From Legionella sp. PC1000 (GTDB lineage: Bacteria; Pseudomonadota; Gammaproteobacteria; Legionellales; Legionellaceae): 64,000 nt of DNA. This document shows, piece after piece, positions 1 through 12,122 of this stretch. The stretch lies in NCBI RefSeq assembly GCF_014109805.1, contig NZ_CP059400.1, positions 1 to 64,000 of the forward strand. Direction: 5' to 3'. The position numbers and the translations under genes were made by a program. A model generated the notes under the pieces. The model was not told where the DNA came from, searched no databases, and saw nothing but the letters and a program-made list of their open reading frames with translations. Numbering within the stretch: position 1 is the stretch's first letter; each line of letters starts with the position of its first letter.

Positions 1-1383
1 GTGTCAGCATCTGTTTGGCAAAAATGCTTAGGTCTATTACAAGATGAATATTCTGCTCAACAATTTAATACCTGGTTGCGCCCTTTACAGGCACATACAG
101 ATGAGCAGCGTTTCATTTTATTTGCGCCTAATCGATTTGTCGTTGACTGGGTTAAAAAGCATTTCTTTTCTCGAATCGAAGAGTTGATTAAGCAGTTTTG
201 TGGTGAAGAGATTAAATCAATTTCCATCGAAATTGGAAGTAAAACCTCCAGTACAGACTCGGAATCGAGTTCTTCTGGTTCATTTTCTTCTGAAATAAAT
301 ACACCTCCTCCAGTCAGTTCTACGGCAAGTAAGTCTGTGGCGAAGAAGGCGGTTGATTATAAGAGCAGCCACTTAAATAAAAAATTTATTTTTGAAAGCT
401 TTGTCGAAGGTAACTCCAACCAACTTGCTCGTGCTGCATCAATGCAAGTCGCTGAGCGGCCTGGTGATGCATACAATCCTTTATTCATATATGGTGGTGT
501 GGGTTTAGGGAAAACGCATTTGATGCATGCTATTGGAAATGCCATCTTAAAGAATAATCCTGATGCGAAAATACTTTATTTGCATTCTGAGCGTTTTGTT
601 GCAGATATGGTCAAAGCGATCCAGACGAATTCGATTAATGAATTTAAACGTTTTTATCGCTCCTTAAATGCATTACTTATTGATGACATACAGTTTTTTG
701 CTGGCAAGGACAGGTCTCAAGAAGAGTTTTTCCATACGTTTAATGCCTTATTGGAAGGACAACAGCAAATAATTTTAACGAGTGACCGTTATCCAAAAGA
801 AATTGAAGGCATGGAGGAGCGTTTAAAATCCCGATTTGGCTGGGGACTGACCGTTGCTGTTGAGCCGCCTGAATTGGAAACGCGAGTTGCTATTTTAATT
901 AGTAAGGCAGAACAGTCGAACATAGAATTGCCCTATGAAGTTGCATTTTTTATCGCGAAACGTATTCGTTCTAATGTAAGAGAGCTAGAGGGGGCATTGC
1001 GTCGCGTTATTGCTAATGCCCATTTTACTGGAAAGCCAATTACTATTGAGTTTGTTCATGAGGCGTTACGCGATCTTTTGGCTTTACAAGATAAATTAGT
1101 CACTATAGAAAATATTCAAAAAACTGTTGCTGAATATTATAAAGTCAAAGTGGCTGATATCTTATCAAAACGCCGCAGTCGCTCTATTGCCCGGCCTCGG
1201 CAAATGGCTATGGCCTTGAGTAAAGAGTTAACGAATCACAGTTTGCCTGAAATTGGTGATCATTTTGGAGGTCGCGATCATACAACAGTCATTCATGCAT
1301 GTAGAAAGGTTAGGGAATTGATTCAGGATGACAGTGATTTTGCTGAAGATTATAAAAATTTGATGCGTATTTTATCTTCCTAG
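1..1383 (+). CDS. dnaA: Chromosomal replication initiator protein DnaA
   Basis: AAA+ ATPase that binds DnaA boxes at oriC, melts the origin and recruits DnaB. The 460-residue product has the normal layout: N-terminal helicase-interaction domain, a Ser-rich linker (about 80-110), an AAA+ core with Walker A GGVGLGKT at 165-172 and Walker [10 protein letters not shown], and a C-terminal DNA-binding domain with the signature [15 protein letters not shown]. Length fits the family. The GTG start is the first base of the window, so promoter and any upstream oriC are not visible. dnaN and recF follow on the same strand in the order usual in gammaproteobacteria. Confidence 0.98.
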   Translation: MSASVWQKCLGLLQDEYSAQQFNTWLRPLQAHTDEQRFILFAPNRFVVDWVKKHFFSRIEELIKQFCGEEIKSISIEIGSKTSSTDSESSSSGSFSSEINTPPPVSSTASKSVAKKAVDYKSSHLNKKFIFESFVEGNSNQLARAASMQVAERPGDAYNPLFIYGGVGLGKTHLMHAIGNAILKNNPDAKILYLHSERFVADMVKAIQTNSINEFKRFYRSLNALLIDDIQFFAGKDRSQEEFFHTFNALLEGQQQIILTSDRYPKEIEGMEERLKSRFGWGLTVAVEPPELETRVAILISKAEQSNIELPYEVAFFIAKRIRSNVRELEGALRRVIANAHFTGKPITIEFVHEALRDLLALQDKLVTIENIQKTVAEYYKVKVADILSKRRSRSIARPRQMAMALSKELTNHSLPEIGDHFGGRDHTTVIHACRKVRELIQDDSDFAEDYKNLMRILSS

Positions 1384-1552
1384 CCCTGCAAAGTAGCATG
1401 GTATGCCTTATTAAGTCATATTTGTAATCTAGGCACATGGTTTTTGGGTTTTTCTATCAATAAATCATTCTGTTAGGGTATTCAGTTGTACATGAGTTAG
1501 ATGAAACGATTTATTTGTTATTTTATTCTTAAGGTTCATATGGAGTTCTATC

Positions 1553-2656
1553 TTGTTTGAATTCGCTATTAAAAAAGAAGATTTACTTGCTCCCCTTCTC
1601 ACAGTGGCTGGTGCTGTAGATAAAAAACAATCTTTAGCTATTTTGTCAAATTTTTATCTTAAATTAGCAGATGATTTGTTGAATATAACTGCTACTGACT
1701 TGGAAATCGAAATTTCTGCGCAAGTTCCTTGTGAATCTGGACAGCATTCTGGCAGTATTACTGTACCTGCTAAGAAATTTATCGATATTATTCGCTCTTT
1801 AGATGATGCAACCAACCCAAATGTGATCGTTAATAATGGGCTTTTAACAATAAAACAAGGGCGTAGCTCCTTTAAGTTAACGACTTTACCCGCTGAGAGC
1901 TATCCTTTAAGTGAAGATGAGTGTAATGAAGTTGAGTTAACTATTCCGCGTTTGGTTTTATTAAAGTTGTTACAGTCAACTCATTTTGCTATGGCACAAC
2001 ACGACGTGCGGGTTTTCCTTAATGGATTGTTTCTTGATTTTGAACCGAATCTTATTTCTGCTGTTGCAACTGATGGACATCGAATGGCAATTTGTCGTCA
2101 TCCGTGCTCTAACACCAGTGAGAAAAAATTGTTATTGCCTAAAAAGGGAATTCAGGAATTGTTACGACTTCTTAATGGTATTGATGATGAAGAAGTTTTA
2201 TTAGCTGCAGGTAAATCGCATTTTAAATTAGTATCGCGTCAATTTATTTTTTTATCGAAATTAATTGAGGCACGGTTCCCTCCTTATTCCAAGGCGATTC
2301 CTAAAAATCAGGATAAACAGATTATTATCGACTGTTCTGTTTTCAAGCGCTCTTTATCGCGGATTGTTATTTTGGCTCATGAAAAGTCCAGGGCTGTTAT
2401 GCTTCATTTGCAACCTGGAATGCTCACCCTAATTGCCAATAATAACGAACAAGAAGAAGCTGTAGAATCCCTAACTGCTGATACCCAAGGTGATGAATTA
2501 AAAATTGGTTTGAATGCGACTTACTTACTTGATGTCCTTTCTCACTTTGGGGATGGAAAAATTCGCTTGTCCTTATCGAACACGGACAGCAGTATTTTAA
2601 TTGAGTCATTAGATGATGATAATTATCAATATATTATTATGCCCATGAAAATATGA
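1553..2656 (+). CDS. dnaN: DNA polymerase III beta sliding clamp
   Basis: Ring-shaped clamp that tethers DNA polymerase III to its template. The 367-residue length and the three-fold repeated clamp fold match the family, and the C-terminus ends in the typical YQYIIMPMKI. The start is an uncommon TTG (encoding M-FEFAIKK), chosen because GGAG lies about 7 bases upstream and the protein begins at the family's normal N-terminus. It follows dnaA after 169 bases, in which I saw no convincing DnaA box, and overlaps recF by 4 bases (ATGA), implying translational coupling. Confidence 0.97.
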   Translation: MFEFAIKKEDLLAPLLTVAGAVDKKQSLAILSNFYLKLADDLLNITATDLEIEISAQVPCESGQHSGSITVPAKKFIDIIRSLDDATNPNVIVNNGLLTIKQGRSSFKLTTLPAESYPLSEDECNEVELTIPRLVLLKLLQSTHFAMAQHDVRVFLNGLFLDFEPNLISAVATDGHRMAICRHPCSNTSEKKLLLPKKGIQELLRLLNGIDDEEVLLAAGKSHFKLVSRQFIFLSKLIEARFPPYSKAIPKNQDKQIIIDCSVFKRSLSRIVILAHEKSRAVMLHLQPGMLTLIANNNEQEEAVESLTADTQGDELKIGLNATYLLDVLSHFGDGKIRLSLSNTDSSILIESLDDDNYQYIIMPMKI

Positions 2657-3720
2657 TCCTTTCTGAATTAAAAATTCATCATTTACGAAATATTTCATCG
2701 GTACATCTTGGCTTAAGTCCTAGATTCAATTTTATATTTGGGCCAAATGGAAGCGGCAAAACTTCTATCCTTGAAGGACTCTATCTTTTAAGTTGCGGTC
2801 ATTCATTTCGATCTCGTGAAATCTCGCCAATTATTTCGTACGAACAACCCTCTTTAACTGTGTTTGCCCGCTCGCAACAGCAGGAGACGATCAGTATTCA
2901 AAAATCTTATTCTGAACCCACGCAAATTAAGTTGAACAATCAATTTTGCTCGACTACCAGTCAACTGGCTTATGCTTTACCTTGCCAAATTTTTTATGCT
3001 GATATTTTTCAAATTATTGATGCGGGTCCGTCGGTGCGTCGGAGTTTGTTGGATTGGGGGTTGTTTCACGTGAAACATAATTATCATACTATATGGAAAG
3101 AATATAGAAGAGTACTTAAACAGCGTAATGTTCTTTTGAAACAGCATGCGCCACACATGCATTTTATTCCCTGGGATAAGCAATTAAGCATGCTTGCGAA
3201 TGAACTTCATTTACTTAGAGAAGAATATTTCAATCAATGGGAGCAAGAATTTATCACTGTTTTAGGTGAGCTAACCCATCTAGATTGTAAGATTACTTAT
3301 TATAAGGGTTGGGATAAAAAAAACTCTGGCAGAGACTTGGAGCACATATTAACAGAATGCTTTTCCAGCGATATCCAAAAATCCTACACGCAATTTGGTG
3401 CCCATCAAGCTGATATTTTGATTGAAATACAACATAATAAAGCCAAGCAAATTTTGTCACGCGGTCAGCAAAAAATTATTTTAATTTCATTGCGATTGGC
3501 TCAGGCAAATCTTCTTCAACAAGATTGTTTGTATTTGATTGATGATTTGCCAGCAGAACTTGACGAACAACACCAAATTAGACTAATGGGATATTTGGCC
3601 CAAAGAAAAGGTCAATATATTGTAACTTCCACTACTCAACCCTCACACCTTATCACTGCATTATCCGGTGAAGAACATTCCATTTATTACATTAATGAAG
3701 GTATTTTAACTCAACTATAA
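2653..3720 (+). CDS. recF: DNA replication and repair protein RecF
   Basis: SMC-like ATPase that with RecO and RecR loads RecA at single-strand gaps. Walker A GPNGSGKTS lies near residue 30, an ABC-type signature (SRGQQK) is near 275, and a Walker B-like YLIDDLPAELD follows. The 355 residues match the family. The ATG overlaps the end of dnaN by 4 bases, so it is probably translated from the dnaN message. Its coding sequence contains a perfect parS-like palindrome that encodes part of the DWGLFHVKH stretch; a second one lies just after the stop codon. Confidence 0.97.
   Translation: MILSELKIHHLRNISSVHLGLSPRFNFIFGPNGSGKTSILEGLYLLSCGHSFRSREISPIISYEQPSLTVFARSQQQETISIQKSYSEPTQIKLNNQFCSTTSQLAYALPCQIFYADIFQIIDAGPSVRRSLLDWGLFHVKHNYHTIWKEYRRVLKQRNVLLKQHAPHMHFIPWDKQLSMLANELHLLREEYFNQWEQEFITVLGELTHLDCKITYYKGWDKKNSGRDLEHILTECFSSDIQKSYTQFGAHQADILIEIQHNKAKQILSRGQQKIILISLRLAQANLLQQDCLYLIDDLPAELDEQHQIRLMGYLAQRKGQYIVTSTTQPSHLITALSGEEHSIYYINEGILTQL
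3062..3077. promoter_or_regulatory. parS-like centromere site inside recF
   Basis: The 16-mer TGTTTCACGTGAAACA is a perfect palindrome and equals the widely conserved ParB (Spo0J) binding consensus. It sits in the recF reading frame over codons for the LFHVKH segment. Known biology: ParB spreads from such sites to organise and segregate origin regions. No parA or parB gene is in this window, so function is inferred from the match and the origin-proximal position. Confidence 0.85.
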
Positions 3721-3736
3721 TGTTTCACGTGAAACA
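3721..3736. promoter_or_regulatory. parS-like centromere site between recF and gyrB
   Basis: A second perfect TGTTTCACGTGAAACA palindrome starts at the base after the recF stop codon and is identical over 16 bases to the copy about 660 bases upstream. An exact repeat of a 16-bp palindrome so close to dnaA strongly favours a real ParB site. Confidence 0.9.
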
Positions 3737-3868
3737 AAACGGCAATGCATGCAAGAGTATATTGGAAGCATCTCTAATCCCTAGTTCCTGACCTTCTCTT
3801 TAGCTCGTTATGGGTAAGTTTAAAGTTCCCAATGAGATATAAACATAGGACAAAATATGCTATGATAA

Positions 3869-6325
<2,457 letters not shown>

Positions 6326-6333
6326 ACTTCGTG

Positions 6334-6364
6334 CGCGTGATCATCTTATTTTCATGATCACGCG
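6334..6364 (+). terminator. Hairpin after gyrB
   Basis: An 11-bp perfect inverted repeat (CGCGTGATCAT / ATGATCACGCG) with a 9-base loop lies 9 bases after the gyrB stop codon. There is no long T tract, so it may stabilise the 3' end or act with Rho rather than as a classical intrinsic terminator. Confidence 0.6.
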
Positions 6365-6438
6365 ACATTTATCTGAATAACTTCCAAATCTACTGCATTT
6401 TAAATAGCGTAATTAATGAATAATTATATTTTCTAAAT

Positions 6439-6481
6439 TAGGCCTGCTGTTTCATCGATTCTCTATTCTCTAACAGGCCTA
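6439..6481. terminator. Inverted repeat between converging gyrB and Lcl-like gene
   Basis: TAGGCCTG and CAGGCCTA form an 8-bp stem with a 27-base loop, just downstream of the minus-strand gene that ends at 6490. Its place between two converging genes suggests transcript-end formation; the long loop keeps confidence modest. Confidence 0.4.
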
Positions 6482-6489
6482 TATTTTTC

Positions 6490-7740
6490 TTAACTTACTA
6501 AAATTGCACGGGCACAACGAATATTCAATGTGTTCGCCTTGCTACTGATTCCTTGAAGACCCATATTAGAGAAATTGAGAAACCATGCATTATTTGCAGG
6601 ATTAGCACTTGACTCAGTAGAACTCCAATACTGCCCAGATAATCCTGCAGTAAATCCTAAACTAAATAAGTTAAAAATCGTTGAGGCAGTAGCAGAACAA
6701 CCTGCGCTACCGGTAGCCCCCAGTTCACATATAGAAGGGAGATACCACGCACCAGATGGAACCATTTCAAAAAAACAGCTGCCGGCGGCAAAAGCCATGG
6801 GATCAAAACTTGTAATTGCCTGGGTATTACAGAATCCATCAGTAGCGCCGTTACACAGATCAGGAGGACTTGTAGAGGTTTCAGTAATTCCAGGTATGTT
6901 CATATTAACTGTGCTCCAAGGGCCTGGGAAATTAAAATCAGTATTTGCGATGACATGAGCAAAGGGGCTCGCTACCGAATAGATTAAGAAACCATTTATA
7001 GAAAAAGCTAAGGCCATTGTAGGAGGCGAGATCACATTATCCCCAGTAACGGAGATACCTCCCTGAGGAGCGAAAGGAGTTGGGGCGGTGGAAGCGATGT
7101 GAATGATGCATGAGCCGTTTCCTGGAATAACAGGACATGTGCTACTCGTGACATTGGTCCAGAAAGCGGGCAAATTGACCCTGACATTCAAAGCGGGGAT
7201 ACTGGTAAGATTATTCACAGTAATATCAACGCCAACTGAATCATTGGTAGGAATAACTGCATTAGTTGGAGCACTGAGAGTAGTTTGTGACGGAGCACAT
7301 TGTATGGCCTGCATGTCAAAGAAGGTGGCGTTGGTATTGCTTCCTTTAACCATGACACTGGGAATGAAAAAAACAATTGAGGTGTTGGTAAAAAAGGAAA
7401 TAGCGCAACTTCTACCGGGCAACAAAGAGGCTGGACAGCTATTGTTTTGCAGGACATAGAGAGAAAAAAAACCATTTGTCGAAGAGGCTTGAATATTGTT
7501 TGCAGGAACTCTGGAGTTATTCGTAATGATAACAGTGCCGGGGGTTGGGAGGCATTGAAGTTGGCTTACTTGAATCAAGCAATTTTGCAAAGACTTGGAG
7601 CAAATGACGCCATTTTTACCGGTGCTCACGGTTAAATGGGCTTTTTCAACGGTTGTGGTTGATTCGAGTGCCCAGAGAGATTGAATTGGAGCAATAAAAA
7701 AAAGAAACAAGTATAATGGTAGTTGCTGTACGCGGCGCAT
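6490..7740 (-). CDS. Secreted protein with Ig-like repeats and Lcl/DUF1566-like C-terminal domain (short paralogue)
   Basis: A 416-residue exported protein with a signal peptide (hydrophobic LPLYLFLFFIAPIQSLWA). The middle has repeated segments with paired Cys and Asn/Thr/Val-rich beta stretches (CPASLLPGRSCAISF, CPVIPGNGSCIIHI), resembling Ig-like extracellular modules. The C-terminus (WYLPSICELG, YWSSTESSANPANNAWFLNF, NIRCARAI) is the Lcl/DUF1566-type domain, known in Legionella surface adhesins and other secreted proteins. No collagen-like repeat is present. ATG start follows AAGGATG. A 575-residue paralogue lies at 23611-25248; signal peptide, first module, C-terminal domain and about 75 bases upstream are all conserved. 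Function (adhesion or host binding) is inferred. Confidence 0.75.
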   Translation of the reverse strand: MRRVQQLPLYLFLFFIAPIQSLWALESTTTVEKAHLTVSTGKNGVICSKSLQNCLIQVSQLQCLPTPGTVIITNNSRVPANNIQASSTNGFFSLYVLQNNSCPASLLPGRSCAISFFTNTSIVFFIPSVMVKGSNTNATFFDMQAIQCAPSQTTLSAPTNAVIPTNDSVGVDITVNNLTSIPALNVRVNLPAFWTNVTSSTCPVIPGNGSCIIHIASTAPTPFAPQGGISVTGDNVISPPTMALAFSINGFLIYSVASPFAHVIANTDFNFPGPWSTVNMNIPGITETSTSPPDLCNGATDGFCNTQAITSFDPMAFAAGSCFFEMVPSGAWYLPSICELGATGSAGCSATASTIFNLFSLGFTAGLSGQYWSSTESSANPANNAWFLNFSNMGLQGISSKANTLNIRCARAILVS

Positions 7741-8257
7741 AAAATTTCATCCTTCTAATTAAACTGGGCGCATAGTTCTGCAACCATATTACAGACCCCA
7801 TCTTTATTGCAAGAGGTTATTGGGATATATCGCAAAGTTTTCCATGAAATGAGGTTCGTTGATCTGTAACTATATGATTAAACAGAAAAATACTAGGGTT
7901 TAGCATCCCAAGAAAATCGCCGAGCATCTCAACTGCAGCTCAATACTATTTTTCTTTAGTATGGGTTGGTTTGGGTCAATAAACTGCCTTAAGCAAATGG
8001 AATAATTCAGTTGTAACCCAGAGTTGCTATAATCTCTCTTCCCCCACGTAGGAGGGAAGAGAAGCCTTTTTCTTATGGAGAAATAAGATATATTAAGCAG
8101 TAAGTGTGCTGCATCCTTGCAGCGAAGTACATTCCATGTACTGGTCCCTTAGTTGACTTCCTGTCAGACAAATCCGTGTCATCCCTTTGACTTACAGTAT
8201 AGTATTTTAAGGTCAGTTGTCACTGCGCAGATAGAGCAACAAAATGTAAGAAATATC
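7741..8257. other. Intergenic region: duplicated promoter segment and hairpin
   Basis: Bases 7741-7815 closely match 25249-25325 upstream of the longer paralogue, so the promoter and leader were duplicated with the gene. At about 8033-8063, CTCTTCCC and GGGAAGAG form a hairpin followed on the plus strand by CCTTTTTC. A similar short hairpin recurs near 22130-22165 after another gene. I saw no gene in the rest. Confidence 0.5.
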
Positions 8258-9289
8258 TCAAAGAACAGGGCGCGTTGTCTTCGGTTGTTGTTGCGTAATA
8301 CAATGAATCCCGCCGCCGCCAGCAAATACATCCAGCGCATCAATTTGGGTAATTTGATAATCAGGATATAATTGCGTGAATAATTCGTAAGCAGCTTTAT
8401 CTTGTGTTTCATAACCGAAAGCGGGCATGACAATTCCTTTGTTTGCCAAATAAAAGTTGATATAGGACAAGGTTAATCGCTCGCCATTAAGATACGTCGG
8501 TGGGGGCTGTTCTACGGTATAAACTTCTAACTTTTGCCCTTTTGCATCAGTTGTTGATTTAAGAATTTCCAGGTTCTCATGTAGCGTAGAATAGTTTGGG
8601 TCATTTTTGTCATGCGTAATAAGAGATAAGACTTTTCCTGGTGCAATAAAACAGGCAATTTCATCGATATGACCATCGGTTTCATCACCGAGTAATCCTT
8701 TATTTAACCAGATAATTTTTTGACAACCAAGAAATTGATACAGGTAGTGTTCAATCTCTTGTTGATTGAGCTGAGGATTTCGATTCTTATTCAGTAAGCA
8801 TTCACGAGTAGTTAAAATGGTTCCTTCGCCATCTACATGGAATGAACCTCCTTCCATGACTAAAGGTGCTGAAAAAGATAAAGCCTGAGTTTGCTTTATG
8901 ATTGCTGCTGCAATTTGGTTATCCAGTGCACAATCTTGATAGTTACCCCCCCAAGCATTGTGAATCCAATCGACACCGGCTAATTGATGTTTCTGATTTA
9001 ACAAAAAGGTAGGGCCTGTATCTCTTGTCCATGAGTCATTGATGGGAAGAGGAAATAAGGTAACTCGATCGCTACATAAGCTTTGAGCAGATTCTTCATC
9101 TCCTGGGTTTACTAACATAGTTACCGGCTCATATTGAGCGATAGCTTGAGCAACTCGTGCATAAGCTGCTCGGGCTTTTTGCAGACCTATTTTAGACCAA
9201 GTTTCAAGGTGACAAGGCCATGCCATCCAGCAGCGTTCATGTGGATGCCATTCCGCAGGCATAAAAAATCCACTTTCTTTTGGTGTCAT
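8258..9289 (-). CDS. aguA: Agmatine deiminase
   Basis: Hydrolyses agmatine to N-carbamoylputrescine and ammonia, the middle step from arginine to putrescine. The 343 residues include the family's N-terminal ERCWMAWP, substrate-binding motifs ([30 protein letters not shown]) and the C-terminal GGGGIHCIT with catalytic Cys at about 330. It starts 1 base after the speA stop codon, last in an aguB-speA-aguA operon, so the whole biosynthetic route is encoded together. Confidence 0.95.
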   Translation of the reverse strand: MTPKESGFFMPAEWHPHERCWMAWPCHLETWSKIGLQKARAAYARVAQAIAQYEPVTMLVNPGDEESAQSLCSDRVTLFPLPINDSWTRDTGPTFLLNQKHQLAGVDWIHNAWGGNYQDCALDNQIAAAIIKQTQALSFSAPLVMEGGSFHVDGEGTILTTRECLLNKNRNPQLNQQEIEHYLYQFLGCQKIIWLNKGLLGDETDGHIDEIACFIAPGKVLSLITHDKNDPNYSTLHENLEILKSTTDAKGQKLEVYTVEQPPPTYLNGERLTLSYINFYLANKGIVMPAFGYETQDKAAYELFTQLYPDYQITQIDALDVFAGGGGIHCITQQQPKTTRPVL

Positions 9290-9290
9290 C

Positions 9291-11189
9291 TTATCTTCTC
9301 CGAATATTTTCGTCTAAATAGGTTAATTGCGGGAAAATGCTTCTTAATTCATTTAAATATAAAAGCGTTGTCTCCTTAGGTAATTCTGCATGAATTAATT
9401 GTTTCTCATAGGATTGAACTAATTTTTTAGTATCAAAATGAGCAAGATTCAGAACGTTGGTTACTGTATCTCCACTCACCAAATCATTCAGTTCAAACTG
9501 TCCATCGTCAAAGAGTTTAACATCCAGTGAATTGGTATCCCCAAATAAATTATGTAGATTACCCAATATTTCCTGATAAGCACCTACCAAGAAAAAGCCC
9601 AAAGAATAAGGATTATTACTATCATATGGGGGAAGCATTAACGTGGAGTTAACGCAAGAACTGCCCAGATATTCTTTAATCGTGCCATCTGAATCACAGG
9701 TTAAATCTTGCAATACACTGTGCATGGCTGGCGTTTTTGTAAGCTGTGAAATAGGTGCAATTGGAAAAATTTGCCCTATAGCCCAAGCATCAGGAATCGA
9801 CTGGAAGAACGAGATATTACAAAACACTTTAACTGCCATATCTTCGTTGATTTTTGCTAACAAAGTTTCTTCATTAGGATTATCCACATTGAGCCGCTTT
9901 TTAAGCTCCATGCATATATTGGTATAGAATGCTTCTACCTTAGCTTTTTCTTGTAAACTAATAACGCCATGCTTAAATAAAGAATGAGCTTCATTTAACG
10001 AATGTTCCGCATAGTTATAGATTTCAGTGGGCGAGCTTGCTGTGATTGAATGATACGTATCATAAATATCACGAATCACATGGGAATCTTCATCGGTAAT
10101 TTCTGGAAGGGAGGGCGATTTATTAATTATTTCTATATCACTAATATCTGAAATTAAAACAGCGTGATGGGCTGTTAACGCTCTTCCAGATTCCGAAATA
10201 ATGTTGGGTTCAGGAACATTGGCTTCCTGACAAAGATATTGAATTGCAAGGAGAATATGGGTGGCATATTCATGCAAACTGTAGTTCATGGAGCAGCCAT
10301 GATTTGAATGAGTTCCTTCATAATCCACGCTGAGCCCACCCCCTACATCAATCGTATCTATGGGGGCATTTAATTTGCGTAACTCGACATAGTAACGAGA
10401 TACTTCTTGCATGCAATGACGAATATCATGAATATTGGCAATTTGTGAACCCAAGTGACAATGCATGAGTTGCAAGCAATCAAGCATATCATGCGCTTTT
10501 AATTGATTGATTAATTCAAGCACCTGTTTTGCTGTAAGGCCAAACTTTGATTTGACGCCGCCAGTATGTTCCCATTTTCCCGCACTTTTAGTGATTAAAC
10601 GGATACGAACGCCAAGAGAAGGCTTTATTTTCAAGCGAGCAGATTCTTTTAGAATAATATCCAGTTCAGAGATCTTCTCAACAACAATAAAGACCTTATG
10701 TCCCATTTGCTGGGCGATTAATGCGGTGCGTATATAATAACTGTCCTTATAGCCATTACAAACAATCGTACTGTTTTGATGATTGCTTAGCATGCCAATT
10801 ACAGCCATGAGCTCAGGTTTCGAGCCTGCTTCCAGCCCTATAGAGTGATTGGGGGTCTTCAGCAACTCTCTCACTACGCTTTGCTCTTGGTTTACTTTAA
10901 TGGGGTAAACCAGTTTGTAGTGGCCTGTATATTCATTTTCTTCTATGGCCTGGGTGAATGCCTCGTAAATGCGATGCACGCGGTCATGTAAGATATCAGA
11001 ACAACGGATTAGAAGGGGTAAATGAAGTCCCGTCCTGCTTGCCGCGTTAACAATCGCTTGCAGTTCAACACCGGGTTTTCCTGGTGCCTTGCTGATTTCG
11101 ATATTCCCTTCGCGATTAATGCTGAAGTAGCCTTCACCCCAGTTGTTGATGTTATATAAATTTTCTTCAGATGGTGCACTGATGTTCAT
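9291..11189 (-). CDS. speA: Biosynthetic arginine decarboxylase
   Basis: PLP-dependent enzyme converting arginine to agmatine. The 632 residues match the SpeA family (fold type III). The PLP lysine is K98 in YPIKVNQ; the glycine-rich [10 protein letters not shown] and the [13 protein letters not shown] segment bind the cofactor. The C-terminal [10 protein letters not shown] and [20 protein letters not shown] are typical of the active-site domain. It lies 22 bases after aguB and 1 base before aguA on the same strand. N-terminus matches the short bacterial form. Confidence 0.96.
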   Translation of the reverse strand: MNISAPSEENLYNINNWGEGYFSINREGNIEISKAPGKPGVELQAIVNAASRTGLHLPLLIRCSDILHDRVHRIYEAFTQAIEENEYTGHYKLVYPIKVNQEQSVVRELLKTPNHSIGLEAGSKPELMAVIGMLSNHQNSTIVCNGYKDSYYIRTALIAQQMGHKVFIVVEKISELDIILKESARLKIKPSLGVRIRLITKSAGKWEHTGGVKSKFGLTAKQVLELINQLKAHDMLDCLQLMHCHLGSQIANIHDIRHCMQEVSRYYVELRKLNAPIDTIDVGGGLSVDYEGTHSNHGCSMNYSLHEYATHILLAIQYLCQEANVPEPNIISESGRALTAHHAVLISDISDIEIINKSPSLPEITDEDSHVIRDIYDTYHSITASSPTEIYNYAEHSLNEAHSLFKHGVISLQEKAKVEAFYTNICMELKKRLNVDNPNEETLLAKINEDMAVKVFCNISFFQSIPDAWAIGQIFPIAPISQLTKTPAMHSVLQDLTCDSDGTIKEYLGSSCVNSTLMLPPYDSNNPYSLGFFLVGAYQEILGNLHNLFGDTNSLDVKLFDDGQFELNDLVSGDTVTNVLNLAHFDTKKLVQSYEKQLIHAELPKETTLLYLNELRSIFPQLTYLDENIRRR

Positions 11190-11211
11190 AATGTCGATAG
11201 TTCCAAAGGGA

Positions 11212-12057
11212 TTAACGTGGTTTTACAAGTTCATGGTAGGTTGAAGGCTCTCGCTGTTGTGCAAAAGGAAATAATCTTCCCCATAATGCCCGTTGGCTAA
11301 AGTCTAATTCTGCTACTAATACTGCAGGCTTGTCGCGAGGTGCTTGTGCCAAAATTTCACCCATGGGCGTACTAATGAAGCTGCTACCATAAAATTCCAA
11401 TCCATCTTCACAACCTATTCTATTGGCTGCAATGATAAATGTGTTACTCATGATTCCTTGCGCAACCATAACTTTTTGCCACATCGGTTGCGTATCCACC
11501 TCAGGAGCAGTAGGCTCCCCGCCTATTGCTGTAGGATAAACTAAAATTTCTGCTCCTTTTAAACCGTAAACTCGAGACAACTCAGGAAACCACTGATCAT
11601 AACAGGTAGGTAATCCCCATTTGTGTGTTGCGATTTGATGGACTGGGTAATTGGAGTCTCCGGGTTTAAAATAGAAATTTTCATGGTATTTTTCACCACT
11701 GGGAATGTGTTGTTTTCGGGTTACTCCAAGAAGCTCTCCCTTATTACTGTACGCCACAGCAGTATTATAGCCTGCTTTTTCAAACAATGAGGCAGTAATG
11801 CATATATTATGAGCCTTTGCCATTTTACTGACAAATTGGGCAGTAGGGCCAGTATGAATATCCTCCATAAATGGAGTCGAATTTACATCTGATCGAGTAC
11901 AAAAATAAGGGCTTAGCGTCAGCTCTTGCAAACAAACTACAGATGCTCCCTGTTGTGCTGCAGCATGAATTCCAGAGGCTAGCTTATCTTGATGTTCTTT
12001 GGGGTTTTCGTGCCATTTTTCTTGTACCAATGCGACAGTCAGTTTTTCTTGCGTCAT
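11212..12057 (-). CDS. aguB: N-carbamoylputrescine amidase
   Basis: Nitrilase-superfamily amidohydrolase that splits N-carbamoylputrescine to putrescine, CO2 and ammonia. The Glu-Lys-Cys triad is visible in LQELTLSPYF, RKQHIPSGEKYHENFYF and TCYDQWFPE; the FYGSSFISTPMG segment is also typical. An in-frame upstream ATG would add 10 residues, but the start at 12057 is preferred because AGAGAGG lies at proper spacing before it and the protein then begins MTQEKLTVALVQ. It is first in the aguB-speA-aguA operon. A minus-strand terminator for the preceding gene lies just upstream. Confidence 0.95.
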   Translation of the reverse strand: MTQEKLTVALVQEKWHENPKEHQDKLASGIHAAAQQGASVVCLQELTLSPYFCTRSDVNSTPFMEDIHTGPTAQFVSKMAKAHNICITASLFEKAGYNTAVAYSNKGELLGVTRKQHIPSGEKYHENFYFKPGDSNYPVHQIATHKWGLPTCYDQWFPELSRVYGLKGAEILVYPTAIGGEPTAPEVDTQPMWQKVMVAQGIMSNTFIIAANRIGCEDGLEFYGSSFISTPMGEILAQAPRDKPAVLVAELDFSQRALWGRLFPFAQQREPSTYHELVKPR

Positions 12058-12085
12058 TAATTTACCTCTCTTGAAATTAAGGGTC

Positions 12086-12114
12086 AAAAAAAAGCGCCCT
12101 TACTTTGTAAGGGC
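12086..12114 (-). terminator. Intrinsic terminator of the effector candidate upstream of aguB
   Basis: On the minus strand GCCCTTAC-AAA-GTAAGGGC forms an 8-bp stem with a 3-base loop, followed after GC by eight T. It lies directly after the gene ending at 12123 and before aguB, so aguB probably has its own short promoter region or depends on readthrough. Confidence 0.85.
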
Positions 12115-12122
12115 AGATGTAT

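Noticed and set aside
1384..1552. Possible oriC between dnaA and dnaN
   Set aside because: No TTATCCACA-like DnaA boxes or AT-rich 13-mers found. The origin may lie before dnaA, outside the window.
6575..7635. Plus-strand frames antisense to the Lcl-like gene
   Set aside because: Shadows of the minus-strand gene, which has signal peptide, ribosome site and a recognised C-terminal domain.
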